A stretch of DNA of 64,000 bases from Thalassomonas sp. RHCl1 (GCF_947387555.1 NZ_CANDNZ010000008.1:1-64000), one strand, 5' to 3'. Positions 14,921 through 23,802 are shown, counted from the stretch's first letter. Numbers and translations are program-made. The notes: generated from the sequence alone by a model not told the origin.

Positions 14921-15092
14921 AGGGCCAGAAGAGGAGCGTTAACCAGGTAATTATTTTGAGGAGATCAAACTCCGGTGATAAATAATGAGGGGGATTAACG
15001 CCGAGATAGCGCTATTTTTGATGATAGCGATATCGGTTGACCGGGTTGAATCCCGCCGACTGTCACCTGTTAGGTGGAGAGCTTCTGGCCTT
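14921..15092 (+). promoter_or_regulatory. Lysine riboswitch (L box)
   Basis: The aptamer is unmistakable. P1 pairs GGCCAGAAG (14923-14931) with CTTCTGGCC (15082-15090). Conserved core strings follow in the known order: AGAAGAGGAGCGTT, CCAGGTAA, TTGAGGAG, GGTGATAA, TGAGGGGGATTAACGCCGA, GGGTTGAATCCC and GACTGTCACC. The aptamer lies directly upstream of the DapA-like gene. Between P1 and the start codon (75 bases) I see no T-run after a hairpin, so lysine binding may act on translation or through Rho rather than on an intrinsic terminator. The presence of this element ties the four downstream genes to lysine. Confidence 0.97.
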
Positions 15093-15165
15093 TGCAAAAA
15101 GCCTTTAGCCTGCACCCCTTGCCGGTTTGTGCTTGATGCAAATGCCTTAAAGTTCTCCGAACGTT

Positions 15166-16104
15166 ATGAGTTCGAGAGCAATGAATCAAACACAAGAATC
15201 CAATTTATCCCTTAACTGTCCCTTGTGGACCGCCCTGGTTACGCCTTTTTATGCCAACGGCGAAATTGACTTTACCAGCCTTGAAGCCATTGCCCGGGAT
15301 CAGGCAGATGCCGGTAACGGTATCCTGCTGCTGGGCAGTACCGGTGAAGGACTGGCCTTATCCTTTGAAGAACAACTGAGTATTGTTGAATACATTTGCC
15401 GCTTGTCGTTAGCGGTGCCGCTGATGGTGGCTGTCGGCGGCCATGATCTGCCTTCACAGCTAAAGTGGATCCAGACCTGTAACCGCTTGCCGGTACAGGC
15501 CTATCTGCTGGGCAGCCCCTTGTACGCCAAACCCGGACCACAAGGGCAATATCTGTGGTTCAGCGCCCTGCTGGATCAGGCAAAATATCCCTGCATGTTA
15601 TATAACGTGCCTTCCAGAAGTGGTATTGATCTGGATGTTAACACGCTGGCCAAGCTGCAACACCATGATAATTGCTGGGCGCTCAAAGAAGCCAGCGGCG
15701 AACTGGAGCAGTTCCTGCGCTACCGCCAGGCATGTCCCGAGCTGGCGTTATATAGCGGCGAAGACGCCATGATGCCCTATCTTGCCAGCGCCGGGGCCCA
15801 GGGCCTGGTATCGGTTTGCGCCAATGCCTGGCCCGAAGCGACCCGGGCCTATGTGGAATTATCCCTGGCGGCACAAAACCAGGGGTTATTTCCCTTATGG
15901 CAAAATGCCATCGCACCGCTTTTTGCCGTGGCAAATCCTATCCCGGTGAAGCAGCTGATGTTTGAACAGCAGGTGCTGAGTTCGCCGACCTTACGTCCCC
16001 CTTTGACCCATACCGAATTGCCCGACAGCCTGGCCCTGGTCCATCAGGATCAGTTGATCAGCCAATGGCAGGCACAGCGGCAGGGACAAGCCTGCCTGAA
16101 CTAA
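15166..16104 (+). CDS. dapA: Dihydrodipicolinate synthase-like protein (DapA family)
   Basis: A class I aldolase of the DapA/NAL family, 312 aa. DapA condenses aspartate semialdehyde with pyruvate, the first committed step to lysine and diaminopimelate. Catalytic features are the Schiff-base Lys174 in ALKEASG, Tyr146 in LYNVPSRSG and the GSTGEG loop (57-62), where E. coli DapA has a Thr-Thr pair and this has Ser-Thr. The sequence is diverged from housekeeping DapA and the C-terminus is longer, so it is probably a paralogue. The riboswitch upstream supports the lysine role. The start is uncertain: ATG 15166 or ATG 15181 (MNQTQES), neither with a strong ribosome site. Confidence 0.85.
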   Translation: MSSRAMNQTQESNLSLNCPLWTALVTPFYANGEIDFTSLEAIARDQADAGNGILLLGSTGEGLALSFEEQLSIVEYICRLSLAVPLMVAVGGHDLPSQLKWIQTCNRLPVQAYLLGSPLYAKPGPQGQYLWFSALLDQAKYPCMLYNVPSRSGIDLDVNTLAKLQHHDNCWALKEASGELEQFLRYRQACPELALYSGEDAMMPYLASAGAQGLVSVCANAWPEATRAYVELSLAAQNQGLFPLWQNAIAPLFAVANPIPVKQLMFEQQVLSSPTLRPPLTHTELPDSLALVHQDQLISQWQAQRQGQACLN

Positions 16105-16212
16105 CCGGGCTTAGCTTTCACAATACAGTAAACGATTTAAACCATTAACAGCGGTGACATCCGGGGGAGCCCGGGGTAAGCCTCTGGATAAAAAATAATT
16201 CAGGAGTAAAGA

Positions 16213-16962
16213 ATGAACTGGCAACAAACCATAGAACAGTTAGAAACCGGGTCGGTCAGATCCGCCTATCAGGATGAAAGCGGCAACTGGCAGGCAAATG
16301 TCGACGCCAAACAAGCGATATTGGCGGCGTTTAAAGCGGGAGAAAATGCTGAATTTAACGGCGCTTACCCGGGGTTTGTCGATAAGGCCAACCTGCCTCC
16401 CAGGCAATTCAAGGTGGAAGACAAGGTACGGTTAGTGCCGGGAGGCTCTTCCGTGCGGCGCGGCGCTTATGTTGCCCCCGGGGTGATCATTATGCCACCG
16501 GCCTATATCAATATCGGCGCTTTTGTCGACACCGGCACTATGGTGGACAGCCATGCCCTGATCGGCTCCTGCGCCCAGGTGGGGAAAAATGTCCATGTCT
16601 CGGCGGCGGTGCAAATCGGCGGGGTATTGGAACCGGTGGGGGCCAAGCCGGTGATCATCGAAGACGAGGTGTTTTTAAGTGCTGGTGTGGTGATCGTCGA
16701 AGGCATAGTGGTGAAAAAAGGTGCGGTGATCGCCCCCGGGGTGTCTTTATCGGCTTCGGTGCCGGTTTATGACTGCGTCAACCAGAAGATGCTGGAAAAA
16801 GGCGCGGCGATCCCTGAGCGTGCCGTCGTGGTGCCCGGCACCCGGCCGGTAAAAGGCGACTGGGGCAGCGATTTGGGCCTGACCATGGCCTGCGCCTTAA
16901 TTGTTAAATATCGGGATGAAAAAAGTGATGCCTCACTTACGCTGGAATCCTTGTTGCGCTAG
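16213..16962 (+). CDS. dapD: Tetrahydrodipicolinate N-succinyltransferase-like (DapD family)
   Basis: DapD succinylates tetrahydrodipicolinate with succinyl-CoA. The 249-aa product has the left-handed beta-helix of hexapeptide repeats: VRLVPGGSSVRRGAYVAPGV, YINIGAFVDTGTMVDSHALI, GSCAQVGKNVHVSAAVQIGG and VLEPVGAKPVIIED are clear DapD segments. It is shorter than E. coli DapD (274) and diverges in the last coils (VFLSAGVVIVEGIVV), so it is likely an operon-specific paralogue. A strong AGGAG ribosome site precedes the ATG. It is 108 bp after the DapA-like gene and 27 bp before the decarboxylase gene. Confidence 0.88.
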   Translation: MNWQQTIEQLETGSVRSAYQDESGNWQANVDAKQAILAAFKAGENAEFNGAYPGFVDKANLPPRQFKVEDKVRLVPGGSSVRRGAYVAPGVIIMPPAYINIGAFVDTGTMVDSHALIGSCAQVGKNVHVSAAVQIGGVLEPVGAKPVIIEDEVFLSAGVVIVEGIVVKKGAVIAPGVSLSASVPVYDCVNQKMLEKGAAIPERAVVVPGTRPVKGDWGSDLGLTMACALIVKYRDEKSDASLTLESLLR

Positions 16963-16989
16963 AGCTGGTTGTTATTGAGAAGAGATGTT

Positions 16990-18213
16990 ATGAATAAAAC
17001 TCCCCCTTGGTTCGATGAAGAGATCAGGCCGTTATTACAAAGACACCACAGCGGTGATCACCATGAAAACGGCTATTTTGTTTATCACCTTGATGCCCTG
17101 AAGGCGCACTTAAAAAGGCTGCAGCAGCAGGATGTGGTCAAGCTGTGGTTTGCGGTGAAAGCCAATCCGCTGTCTCGGGTGATCCGCAGTTTTAATGAGG
17201 CCGGTTTTAACTTTGATGTCGCCAGCAGCGGCGAGCTGGCGCAGGTATTGTCTCAGGAGGTGGATCCTACCCAGGTGCTTAATACCGGTCCGGCGAAATC
17301 GAAAAAACAGCTGACGGCTTTTCTGGCCCAGGGGGTGAATACCTTTGTCATTGAAAGTCTCAACCAGTTGAGCTGGCTTAATGAGGCGGCAAGCGAGCAA
17401 GGTGTTTGCCCGCAGGTGTTGCTTCGGGTGCAGCTGCAATGGCCCGAGGGGGAGAAAAACCCGTTGGGAGGTAATGAGCTGACGCCTTTTGGTTTGTCGC
17501 TAAGCCAGTGGTGCGCCATTAAAGTGGCGGATTATCCCGCCCTGGATATCTGTGGCCTGCATATTTTCCAATGGGGCAATATGCTCAGTAATGAGCGGAT
17601 GTTTGCCTTATGGTCGCAAATGGTAGCGCCGCTGTTGGCATTGGCGCAGGAAATCGGCATGGGTTTAAAGATACTGGATCTTGGCGGCGGCCTGGGTATA
17701 GATTACCTGCAGCAGGGACAGGCGCTGTGTTGGCAACAGGCGCTGGCAGATCTGGCCCGGATCAAACAGGCTGCCGGGGTTGAGGAGTTATGGCTGGAGC
17801 TGGGGCGTTATGCGGTGGCTGAATATGGCTATTACCTGGCTCCGGTCGTTGATCGCAAGACTAACTTTGACAGTGAGCAACTGGTGCTGGCGGGGGGCAT
17901 CAATCACCTGCTGCGCCCGGCAATCACAGATCAACCGTTTCCGGTAACCCTATTGCGCCCGTCGGAGCAAGCAGCAACATTTTTTGATATTCACGGCCCT
18001 TTATGCACCAGTTTGGATAAATTAGGCCGCCTGCCTTTGCCCGGCGATGTTGATGTCGCCGATCAGCTGGTATTTGGCTATTGCGGCGCATATGGCTTTA
18101 CCGAGAGTATGCCGTTTTTCCTCTGTCATCAAATTGCCGCTGAATATGTCTATGAGCAGGGGGTCTTGCAGCAGGTGCGCGCTGCCGAGCCGGCCACCTG
18201 GTATATGAGGTAA
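16990..18213 (+). CDS. PLP-dependent decarboxylase, LysA/ornithine decarboxylase fold III family
   Basis: A fold-type III PLP enzyme, 407 aa from the ATG chosen here. A TTG seven codons upstream is rejected because GAGAAGAGA sits just before the ATG. The PLP Lys57 lies in LWFAVKANPLS. Also seen are FDVASSGEL, the phosphate-binding DLGGGLGIDY, LELGRYAVAEYGYY (EPGR in LysA, with Pro replaced by Leu), HGPLCTSLD and GAYGFTESM. The usual HIGSQ is changed to HIFQWGN, so substrate preference may differ from meso-diaminopimelate. In this operon the simplest role is the last decarboxylation to lysine, either of diaminopimelate or of a succinylated form. I do not assign lysA because of these changes. 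Confidence 0.85.
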   Translation: MNKTPPWFDEEIRPLLQRHHSGDHHENGYFVYHLDALKAHLKRLQQQDVVKLWFAVKANPLSRVIRSFNEAGFNFDVASSGELAQVLSQEVDPTQVLNTGPAKSKKQLTAFLAQGVNTFVIESLNQLSWLNEAASEQGVCPQVLLRVQLQWPEGEKNPLGGNELTPFGLSLSQWCAIKVADYPALDICGLHIFQWGNMLSNERMFALWSQMVAPLLALAQEIGMGLKILDLGGGLGIDYLQQGQALCWQQALADLARIKQAAGVEELWLELGRYAVAEYGYYLAPVVDRKTNFDSEQLVLAGGINHLLRPAITDQPFPVTLLRPSEQAATFFDIHGPLCTSLDKLGRLPLPGDVDVADQLVFGYCGAYGFTESMPFFLCHQIAAEYVYEQGVLQQVRAAEPATWYMR

Positions 18214-18218
18214 TCGTC

Positions 18219-19346
18219 ATGAATAAAGAGCAAAAGAATCTGCTGATCAAAGAAGTGCTGCATATGGGGGAAATGGCCAGCGGCGCCGCTCTTACCGTGC
18301 CGGTCTACCGGCTAAAAGGGCAAGGCAGCGGTCCCGGTGTTTATATCCAGGCGAATATGCACGGCGCTGAAGTTCAGGGCAATGCGGTGATCTACCAGCT
18401 GCTGGAATTATTGCAGGGGTTAACTTTACAGGGGGATATTACCCTGGTGCCTTATGCCAACCCGGTGGGCTGTAATCATAAAAACGGTGAGTATACCCTG
18501 GGGCGTTTTGATCCTATTACCGGGGTTAACTGGAACCGTATGTATCATTTTAATGAGCAGCAGATCCCGGGATTTGCCGAGCAGCACCAAGAAAGCAGTA
18601 TTGAAGTGATCGAACAGGCCTTTCGCGAGTTGCTCTTGGGGGATATTGCCGACAAGCTGGATCATAATGTTTTTGGCTTAACCACAGGCCAGCGCATCGC
18701 CTATCAGCTGCAAAAGATGGCGCATAAGGCAGATCTGGTGCTGGACTTGCACACCGGGCCGATTTCCAGCAAACATTTGTATTGTCCTGAATATGCCATC
18801 GACAGCGCCCGCTATTTTGATATTCCCCATACTATCGTCATTCCCAACAGTTTTGACGGCGCCATGGATGAAGCGACTTTTTGTCCCTGGTGGACGCTGC
18901 AGCAGACTTTTGGCAGGCTTGGGCGGGAGCTGGACTTTAACAAGGAAAGTTTTACCGTAGAACTGGGTTCACAGGAGCAGATAGATCTGGATGTTGCTTA
19001 CCAGGATGCCCTGAGTATTTTAAGTTACCTGCAATATAAAGGGGTGATCGCTGATGGTAATTTTCAGCCACAGGCCATGACCCGCTATGCCTGTTACTTA
19101 AAAGACTATAAGGCGTTTTATTCTCCTATGGGCGGCATGGTGGATTACCTGGCAACCTTTGGCGAGCCTTTAGCGGCGGGAGAGCCGATTGCGAGAATTT
19201 TACGCATGGATAATTACGGTGACGGCGATGCCCTGCATTATTTGTCCCTGGACCGGCCGGTGATCCCGATCTTACATTTTGCCTCCGCCAGCGTAAACCA
19301 GGGCACCGAGCTGTATAAGGTGTTTTGTGAATATTTTGAGTTATAG
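18219..19346 (+). CDS. M14-family deacylase (succinylglutamate desuccinylase/aspartoacylase type)
   Basis: A zinc-dependent M14 carboxypeptidase-fold amidohydrolase of 375 aa. Zinc ligands are His48 and Glu51 in NMHGAEVQG and His178 in LDLHTGP. The likely catalytic Glu248 is in FTVELGSQ. The C-terminal beta domain (residues about 280-375) is typical of AstE/AspA relatives. It starts 5 bases after the decarboxylase stop with GAGG in the end of that gene, so the two are coupled. With DapD upstream adding a succinyl group and no dapE nearby, removal of that succinyl group is the likely job. This would be a non-homologous replacement of DapE, and it remains inference. Astacin-like arginine catabolism is less likely because no other ast genes are present. 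Confidence 0.85.
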   Translation: MNKEQKNLLIKEVLHMGEMASGAALTVPVYRLKGQGSGPGVYIQANMHGAEVQGNAVIYQLLELLQGLTLQGDITLVPYANPVGCNHKNGEYTLGRFDPITGVNWNRMYHFNEQQIPGFAEQHQESSIEVIEQAFRELLLGDIADKLDHNVFGLTTGQRIAYQLQKMAHKADLVLDLHTGPISSKHLYCPEYAIDSARYFDIPHTIVIPNSFDGAMDEATFCPWWTLQQTFGRLGRELDFNKESFTVELGSQEQIDLDVAYQDALSILSYLQYKGVIADGNFQPQAMTRYACYLKDYKAFYSPMGGMVDYLATFGEPLAAGEPIARILRMDNYGDGDALHYLSLDRPVIPILHFASASVNQGTELYKVFCEYFEL

Positions 19347-19452
19347 GGAGTGGATATATAAGTCTTCGGCATACTCAAGCATGGTGAAGGCTGGAGATTT
19401 TCTGATGAATCTTTGACCATAAGATCAAAGAGATAAGGCAGCAGTGAGCAAT

Positions 19453-19490
19453 GTGATATTGTAACTTCAATAAAAATGTTATAATATCAC
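19453..19490 (+). promoter_or_regulatory. Two Zur-like boxes upstream of the zinc-uptake unit
   Basis: GTGATATTGTAAC (19453-19465) and, on the opposite strand, GTGATATTATAAC (19478-19490) differ at one position, with centres 25 bp apart. Both resemble the gammaproteobacterial Zur core (GTTATAATATAAC type), and the second, extended to AAATGTTATAATATCACA, is a good match. They end 7 bases before the ATG of the small Cys/His gene and precede a ZnuD-like receptor, so zinc-dependent repression is strongly suggested. Confidence 0.75.
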
Positions 19491-19497
19491 AGCCGTT

Positions 19498-19797
19498 ATG
19501 AAGTCACTATTTTTGCAAATACATAAAAATCTCACTGCTATCAGCCGTATTCTGCTGATTTTTTGGGTTTTTTCGTTTTTCTCTCATGGTGCCCACTTTG
19601 ATATTATCGCTGAAAGCAGCGAGCTTCAAGAATGTCACCTGTGTCAACATCACATTGATACTCCTGAAGTTTCTCCGCTGTTCTCGGGGTTTTCCGCCAA
19701 CCTTTTCCTGAGGATCTCTGTCGCATTTGCTGCCGTTCCAGAGTCCGGAAATCTCTACCTTTCTCCGCCGTTAAGGGCGCCGCCGGTTTACCAGTAA
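19498..19797 (+). CDS. Small membrane-anchored or secreted Cys/His protein (99 aa)
   Basis: Not assignable to a named family with certainty. It resembles short DUF2946-like proteins found next to metal receptors. An N-terminal hydrophobic segment (residues about 17-32, ILLIFWVFSFFSHGAHF) acts as signal or anchor. It is followed by ECHLCQHHID, a CxxCxHH-like metal-binding motif. A second hydrophobic stretch lies near 65-75, and the tail is Pro-rich. It is the first gene behind the Zur boxes and lies 111 bp before the ZnuD-like receptor, so a role in zinc handling at the envelope is likely. The ATG has no strong ribosome site. Confidence 0.65.
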   Translation: MKSLFLQIHKNLTAISRILLIFWVFSFFSHGAHFDIIAESSELQECHLCQHHIDTPEVSPLFSGFSANLFLRISVAFAAVPESGNLYLSPPLRAPPVYQ

Positions 19798-19908
19798 TTC
19801 TATCTTTTTAAAGCGGTTTATTCCTGTTTGGTCTGTTGTCGGCCGGAATAACCGTGGGTTATTTATTTGCCGGATTTTTTGCCGGATATTTACTGGAAAC
19901 TAGAACAA

Positions 19909-22368
19909 ATGCAAAACAAACAATTTTTGGTGGCATGCTCATTGGCAGCATCGCTGTCTTTTCCTGCTTGGGCGGAAAAAATTAGCGGCCAGGTAGTTGA
20001 TCACAAGGGACAAGCGATAGCAGGAGCAAAGGTTACCCTTAAGGGGGATGCCAATGCGGAGCTTTATGTGACCACGGACAGCTCGGGCACCTTTATCCTG
20101 GAGCAGGTTAACCCCGGCGGCGTACTGCTGACGGTAGAGGCTAAAAACTATGCGGCAATGCAAAAATCTTTACAGCTTAGCACCCGCGATATGGCGGATT
20201 TGCAGCTAGTGCTCAGCCCGGCGGCGATAGAAGTGATCCGGGTACAGGCCAGCCCTTTTAATGCCACCAGCATCAACTCTGCCCAACCCGTGAACGTACT
20301 TTCCAGCGATGAGCTAAGGAACAAGCAGGCTTCTACCCTGGGAGAGACCCTGAAAAATGAAGTGGGTGTACATTCCACTTATTTCGGACCGGTAGCCAGC
20401 AGCCCGATTATCCGGGGCCTGGACGGCCCGCGTGTCTTAGTCACACAAAATGGCTTGGATGTCGGCGATGCGTCCCGGGTTGGCCCGGATCATGTGGTAG
20501 CGTCTGAAACCAGTACTGCTACCCAGGTTGAAGTTTTACGCGGTCCTGCCACCCTGTTTTATGGCAGCGGCGCCATTGGTGGTGTGGTGAATGTTGTCGA
20601 CAACCGGGTTCCGAAATCAACGGACACTGCGGCAGAGTGGCTACTGGAGCACAACACGGTTGCGGATGAAAATCTGGCCTCCCTGAGCCTGGATTCCGGC
20701 AAAGGCAATATCGCGGTGCACCTGGATGGTTTTTGGCGTGAATCCAATGATTATGAAATTGCCGGCAAGGCAGAAATGGCAGGCGAGGAACATGACGAGC
20801 ATGAAGAGCACGAGGAAGGTGAAGAGCATGAGGAACATGAAGAGCACGGTGAAAGCGGCAAGCTGGCCAACAGTGCTGCTAAATCTTCGGGTTTCACCTT
20901 AGGCAGCAGTTATTTGTTTGATAACGGCTACCTGGGATTCTCCTACGGTTTAATGAACCGTGAATACGGCGTGCCCGGCCATAGTCATGGCGGCCATGAG
21001 GAAGAAGACGAACATGAAGAGCATGAAGGTGAAGAGCACGAGGAGCATGAAGAGGCCGAAGCTGCCGATGTTTATGCCGATATGGAGCAAAAGCGTTATC
21101 AGCTGCTTACCGAGCTGACCTTTGACCAGAGCTTTATTCAGCGCTTACAGGGTAAGTTGGCGTATACCGATTACCGCCACCAGGAAATCGAAAACGGTGA
21201 GGTAGGTACCCAGTTTGACAACGAAAGCCTGGAAGGCCGGATAGATCTTTATCATCAGCATTTTGACGGCTGGCAGGGGGCCTGGACGTTCCACTATAAA
21301 GATTCTGATTTTTCCGCCATGGGAGAAGAAGCTTTCACCCCGGCCTCTACCACTAAGTCTCAGGCGGTTGCCTGGCTGGAAGAAAAGCGCTTTGGTGACT
21401 TTTTACTGCAGCTGGGGGCCAGGTATGAACATGTAACTATCTCGGCAGACGCCCTGGTGCTGGAAGGCCATGAGCATGAAGGCGAGTCGGAAGCCGCCGA
21501 AGAGATACATTTTGACAAGCAGAGCTTTGATCCGGTAAGCGCATCCGTAGGCGGTGTCTGGGATTTTGCCCCGGGTTATAACCTGGGTATGTCCCTGGCC
21601 TATTCGCAACGGGCGCCTTCGGCGGGGGAGTTGTTTTCTTACGGTCCCCATATCGGCACCAATACCTTTGAAGTCGGGGCGCTATTTTCCCTGCATGATG
21701 AAGGTGACGGTGAATTCCATCCCCACCTGACTGAGAGCGAAGGAGAGCTGGAAACCTCCTACAACCTGGATCTGACGCTGAGAAAGTATCAGGGTGACTT
21801 TAGTTATGTCTTAAGCGCCTTTTATAACCATGTAGAGGATTACTATTACCAACACGACACAGGCCTGTTCTTTAGTGAAGCACACGACCATGAAGGCGAA
21901 GAGCATGAAGACGAGGCTTTGCCTGTGCTGACATATCGCCAGGCTGATGTTGATATGTATGGTGCGGAAATCGATGTCAGCTATCAGTTGACCCCGCAAG
22001 TGAAAACCGGTGTTTTCGCCGACTTTGTCCGCGGCAAGCTTAGCGACGGCGGCAACCTGCCCCGTATTCCGCCGACACGTATCGGCAGCCAGTTTAATTA
22101 CCAGGGGCAGAACTTTGATGCCGAGCTCAGCGCCAGTTATTACTTTAAACAGGACAAGTTGGCAGTCAATGAAACCGAGACTTCCGGTTACCTGATGCTG
22201 GATGCTAACTTCAACTATTATCTGGAAGGTTTTGGCAACGATGCCGTGCTGTACCTGAAAGGACAGAACCTGACCGATAAAAATGCCCGGGTACATTCTT
22301 CTTTCCTGAAAGATGTGGCGCCGCTGCCGGGACGTGGTATCAGTGTAGGCATACGCGGCAGCTTTTAG
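19909..22368 (+). CDS. znuD: TonB-dependent zinc receptor (ZnuD-like)
   Basis: An 819-aa outer-membrane receptor. The ATG at 19909 is chosen because it starts a clean signal peptide (MQNKQFLVACSLAASLSF, cleaved after AWA). Next comes a carboxypeptidase-regulatory-like domain (residues about 25-100), then the plug with VEVLRGPATLFYGSGAIGG, then a 22-strand barrel ending in the phenylalanine of GIRGSF. Extracellular segments are packed with His and Glu (HDEHEEHEEGEEHEEHEEH and similar near residues 300 and 375, and shorter ones near 530 and 670). Such loops bind zinc in ZnuD. It follows the Zur boxes and the Cys/His protein. The terminator at 22387-22418 ends the transcript. Nickel or another metal is a weaker alternative. 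Confidence 0.88.
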   Translation: MQNKQFLVACSLAASLSFPAWAEKISGQVVDHKGQAIAGAKVTLKGDANAELYVTTDSSGTFILEQVNPGGVLLTVEAKNYAAMQKSLQLSTRDMADLQLVLSPAAIEVIRVQASPFNATSINSAQPVNVLSSDELRNKQASTLGETLKNEVGVHSTYFGPVASSPIIRGLDGPRVLVTQNGLDVGDASRVGPDHVVASETSTATQVEVLRGPATLFYGSGAIGGVVNVVDNRVPKSTDTAAEWLLEHNTVADENLASLSLDSGKGNIAVHLDGFWRESNDYEIAGKAEMAGEEHDEHEEHEEGEEHEEHEEHGESGKLANSAAKSSGFTLGSSYLFDNGYLGFSYGLMNREYGVPGHSHGGHEEEDEHEEHEGEEHEEHEEAEAADVYADMEQKRYQLLTELTFDQSFIQRLQGKLAYTDYRHQEIENGEVGTQFDNESLEGRIDLYHQHFDGWQGAWTFHYKDSDFSAMGEEAFTPASTTKSQAVAWLEEKRFGDFLLQLGARYEHVTISADALVLEGHEHEGESEAAEEIHFDKQSFDPVSASVGGVWDFAPGYNLGMSLAYSQRAPSAGELFSYGPHIGTNTFEVGALFSLHDEGDGEFHPHLTESEGELETSYNLDLTLRKYQGDFSYVLSAFYNHVEDYYYQHDTGLFFSEAHDHEGEEHEDEALPVLTYRQADVDMYGAEIDVSYQLTPQVKTGVFADFVRGKLSDGGNLPRIPPTRIGSQFNYQGQNFDAELSASYYFKQDKLAVNETETSGYLMLDANFNYYLEGFGNDAVLYLKGQNLTDKNARVHSSFLKDVAPLPGRGISVGIRGSF

Positions 22369-22386
22369 CCGCTAATATCACCGTTA

Positions 22387-22418
22387 ATAAAAAAGGGAGC
22401 CAAAGGCTCCCTTTTTTA
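22387..22418. terminator. Bidirectional intrinsic terminator
   Basis: GGGAGCC and GGCTCCC around AAA, flanked by A-run on the left and T-run on the right, between convergent znuD and cvfB. Confidence 0.92.
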
Positions 22419-22436
22419 TTCGTGATGCCGGTTGGC

Positions 22437-23267
22437 TTATTTCAGGCGTATCCCCTGGGCTTCTATGGTGATTTTGCCTTTTTTCATCAGGTTGCCCACG
22501 GTAGCCTTGAAGGTTTTTTTGCTGACCCCTAAGGCTCTTTTAATTTGTTCGGGCGAGCTTTTATCGTGCAGGGGGGCATAACCGTCATTGTCCGCCAGAT
22601 AGGCCAATAATTTATCGCTGAAATCGATCACTTTACCTTTGCCGCCGCGGGTCAAAATCAGATCGATACGGCCATCTTCCCTTTGCTGTTTGATGTAGCC
22701 GGTGAGCTTTTTGCCGGTGCGCAGCGGCTGGAAAATTTCATTGTTATATAACAGGCCCCAGTGGCTGTTGTTGATAATGGCCTTAAAGCCTAAATCGGTT
22801 TTGCCGCCTATGGTCAACTCGACTTTTTCCCCTTGCCGGTATTCTGCCGGCCAGATATCGAGAAACCTGTCCAGTTTGCTTGAGGCCACCAGGCGTTCGG
22901 TTCTCTGGTCGAGGAAAACCCTGACCAGGTAATATTTGCCCACTTCCATCTTGGTATGTTGCTGGTTAAAGGGCACCAGCAAGTCTTTTGGCAAACCCCA
23001 GTCTAAAAAGGCGCCCATTTTGTTGACTTGTACCACTTTCAGGGAAGCAAATTCATCTACCTGGGCCAAAGGTTTTTCCGTGGTTGCCACCAGGCGATCG
23101 GCGGAGTCGAGATAAACAAACACCTCCAACCGGTCATCTGGCTGACAATTTTCGGGAAGATAACGGTTTGGCAGCAGGATTTCTCCGAGCTCACCGGCAT
23201 CGAGATAAGCGCCATTATCCGTCAGGGCGATAACGGGGAGGGTGTTGAATTTACCAATAGTTGCCAT
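22437..23267 (-). CDS. cvfB: S1-domain RNA-binding protein, CvfB family
   Basis: A 276-aa protein of the CvfB/YitL family. It has three S1-like OB domains (residues about 5-60, 70-135, 145-215; e.g. VVQVNKMGAFLDWGLPKDLL) and a C-terminal winged helix (HDKSSPEQIKRALGVSKKTF and following). Staphylococcal CvfB binds RNA and affects virulence-gene expression. In Gram-negative bacteria the role is mostly unknown. It is a single gene, sharing a bidirectional terminator with znuD. Confidence 0.9.
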   Translation of the reverse strand: MATIGKFNTLPVIALTDNGAYLDAGELGEILLPNRYLPENCQPDDRLEVFVYLDSADRLVATTEKPLAQVDEFASLKVVQVNKMGAFLDWGLPKDLLVPFNQQHTKMEVGKYYLVRVFLDQRTERLVASSKLDRFLDIWPAEYRQGEKVELTIGGKTDLGFKAIINNSHWGLLYNNEIFQPLRTGKKLTGYIKQQREDGRIDLILTRGGKGKVIDFSDKLLAYLADNDGYAPLHDKSSPEQIKRALGVSKKTFKATVGNLMKKGKITIEAQGIRLK

Positions 23268-23346
23268 AAAACTCTACAAATGAAAAAAGGGAACAAGTTA
23301 TAGCGGCTATGATAACGCATAGTGGCCGTTTGACACTATGGCTTAT

Positions 23347-23802
23347 TTACATTAGTTGCTGTTGGGCGGCAAGCTTGGCCTGGATATATTCCTGGTGGTT
23401 TAAATACAGCAGGTCGGAAATTTTACGGATAATATGCTCTTCAATGGCGGCCAGCTCGCCATCGGCATAGGCAAGCTGCCACAGCAGGCAAACCATATTG
23501 ATGCGCTGCTCAAGGGAGTAATGGCGGTTAATTTTCGAAGTAAACTGGTAAAAGTCGGTGGCGTGTTCGCTCAACTTGATTGCCTGGTCGATGATTTCAT
23601 CGACTTCTGCCGGGGTTAGCTGAAACTGTGCCATCAAAATTTTATTGATATGCGCTTGCTCCTGCGGGTCAAAGTGTTCGTCGGCGCGCATCACTTCGCA
23701 TAACAGCACCGCACAGGCAATTTCCAGAGAGATCTCTTGCTCATTTTCAGACGCAGCCCCGTCATTTAAAAACTGAAAAAACATGGTTATCTTGGTCAGC
23801 AT
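23347..23802 (-). CDS. TerB-like helical protein
   Basis: A 151-aa all-helical protein resembling TerB (tellurite resistance TerB, PF05099). Signs are the EIACAVLLCEVMRADEHFDP segment with its acidic metal-binding type residues, and the repeat-like second half LLWQLAYADGELAAIEEHII. Solo TerB proteins occur in many gammaproteobacteria without other ter genes and have no proven tellurite role. No ter operon is present here. The ATG has GGGAG 10 bases upstream. Confidence 0.85.
   Translation of the reverse strand: MLTKITMFFQFLNDGAASENEQEISLEIACAVLLCEVMRADEHFDPQEQAHINKILMAQFQLTPAEVDEIIDQAIKLSEHATDFYQFTSKINRHYSLEQRINMVCLLWQLAYADGELAAIEEHIIRKISDLLYLNHQEYIQAKLAAQQQLM

Noticed and set aside
23347-23802. 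Tellurite resistance operon
   Set aside because: Only a single TerB-like protein is present, with no other ter genes. Solo TerB proteins are common without that role.
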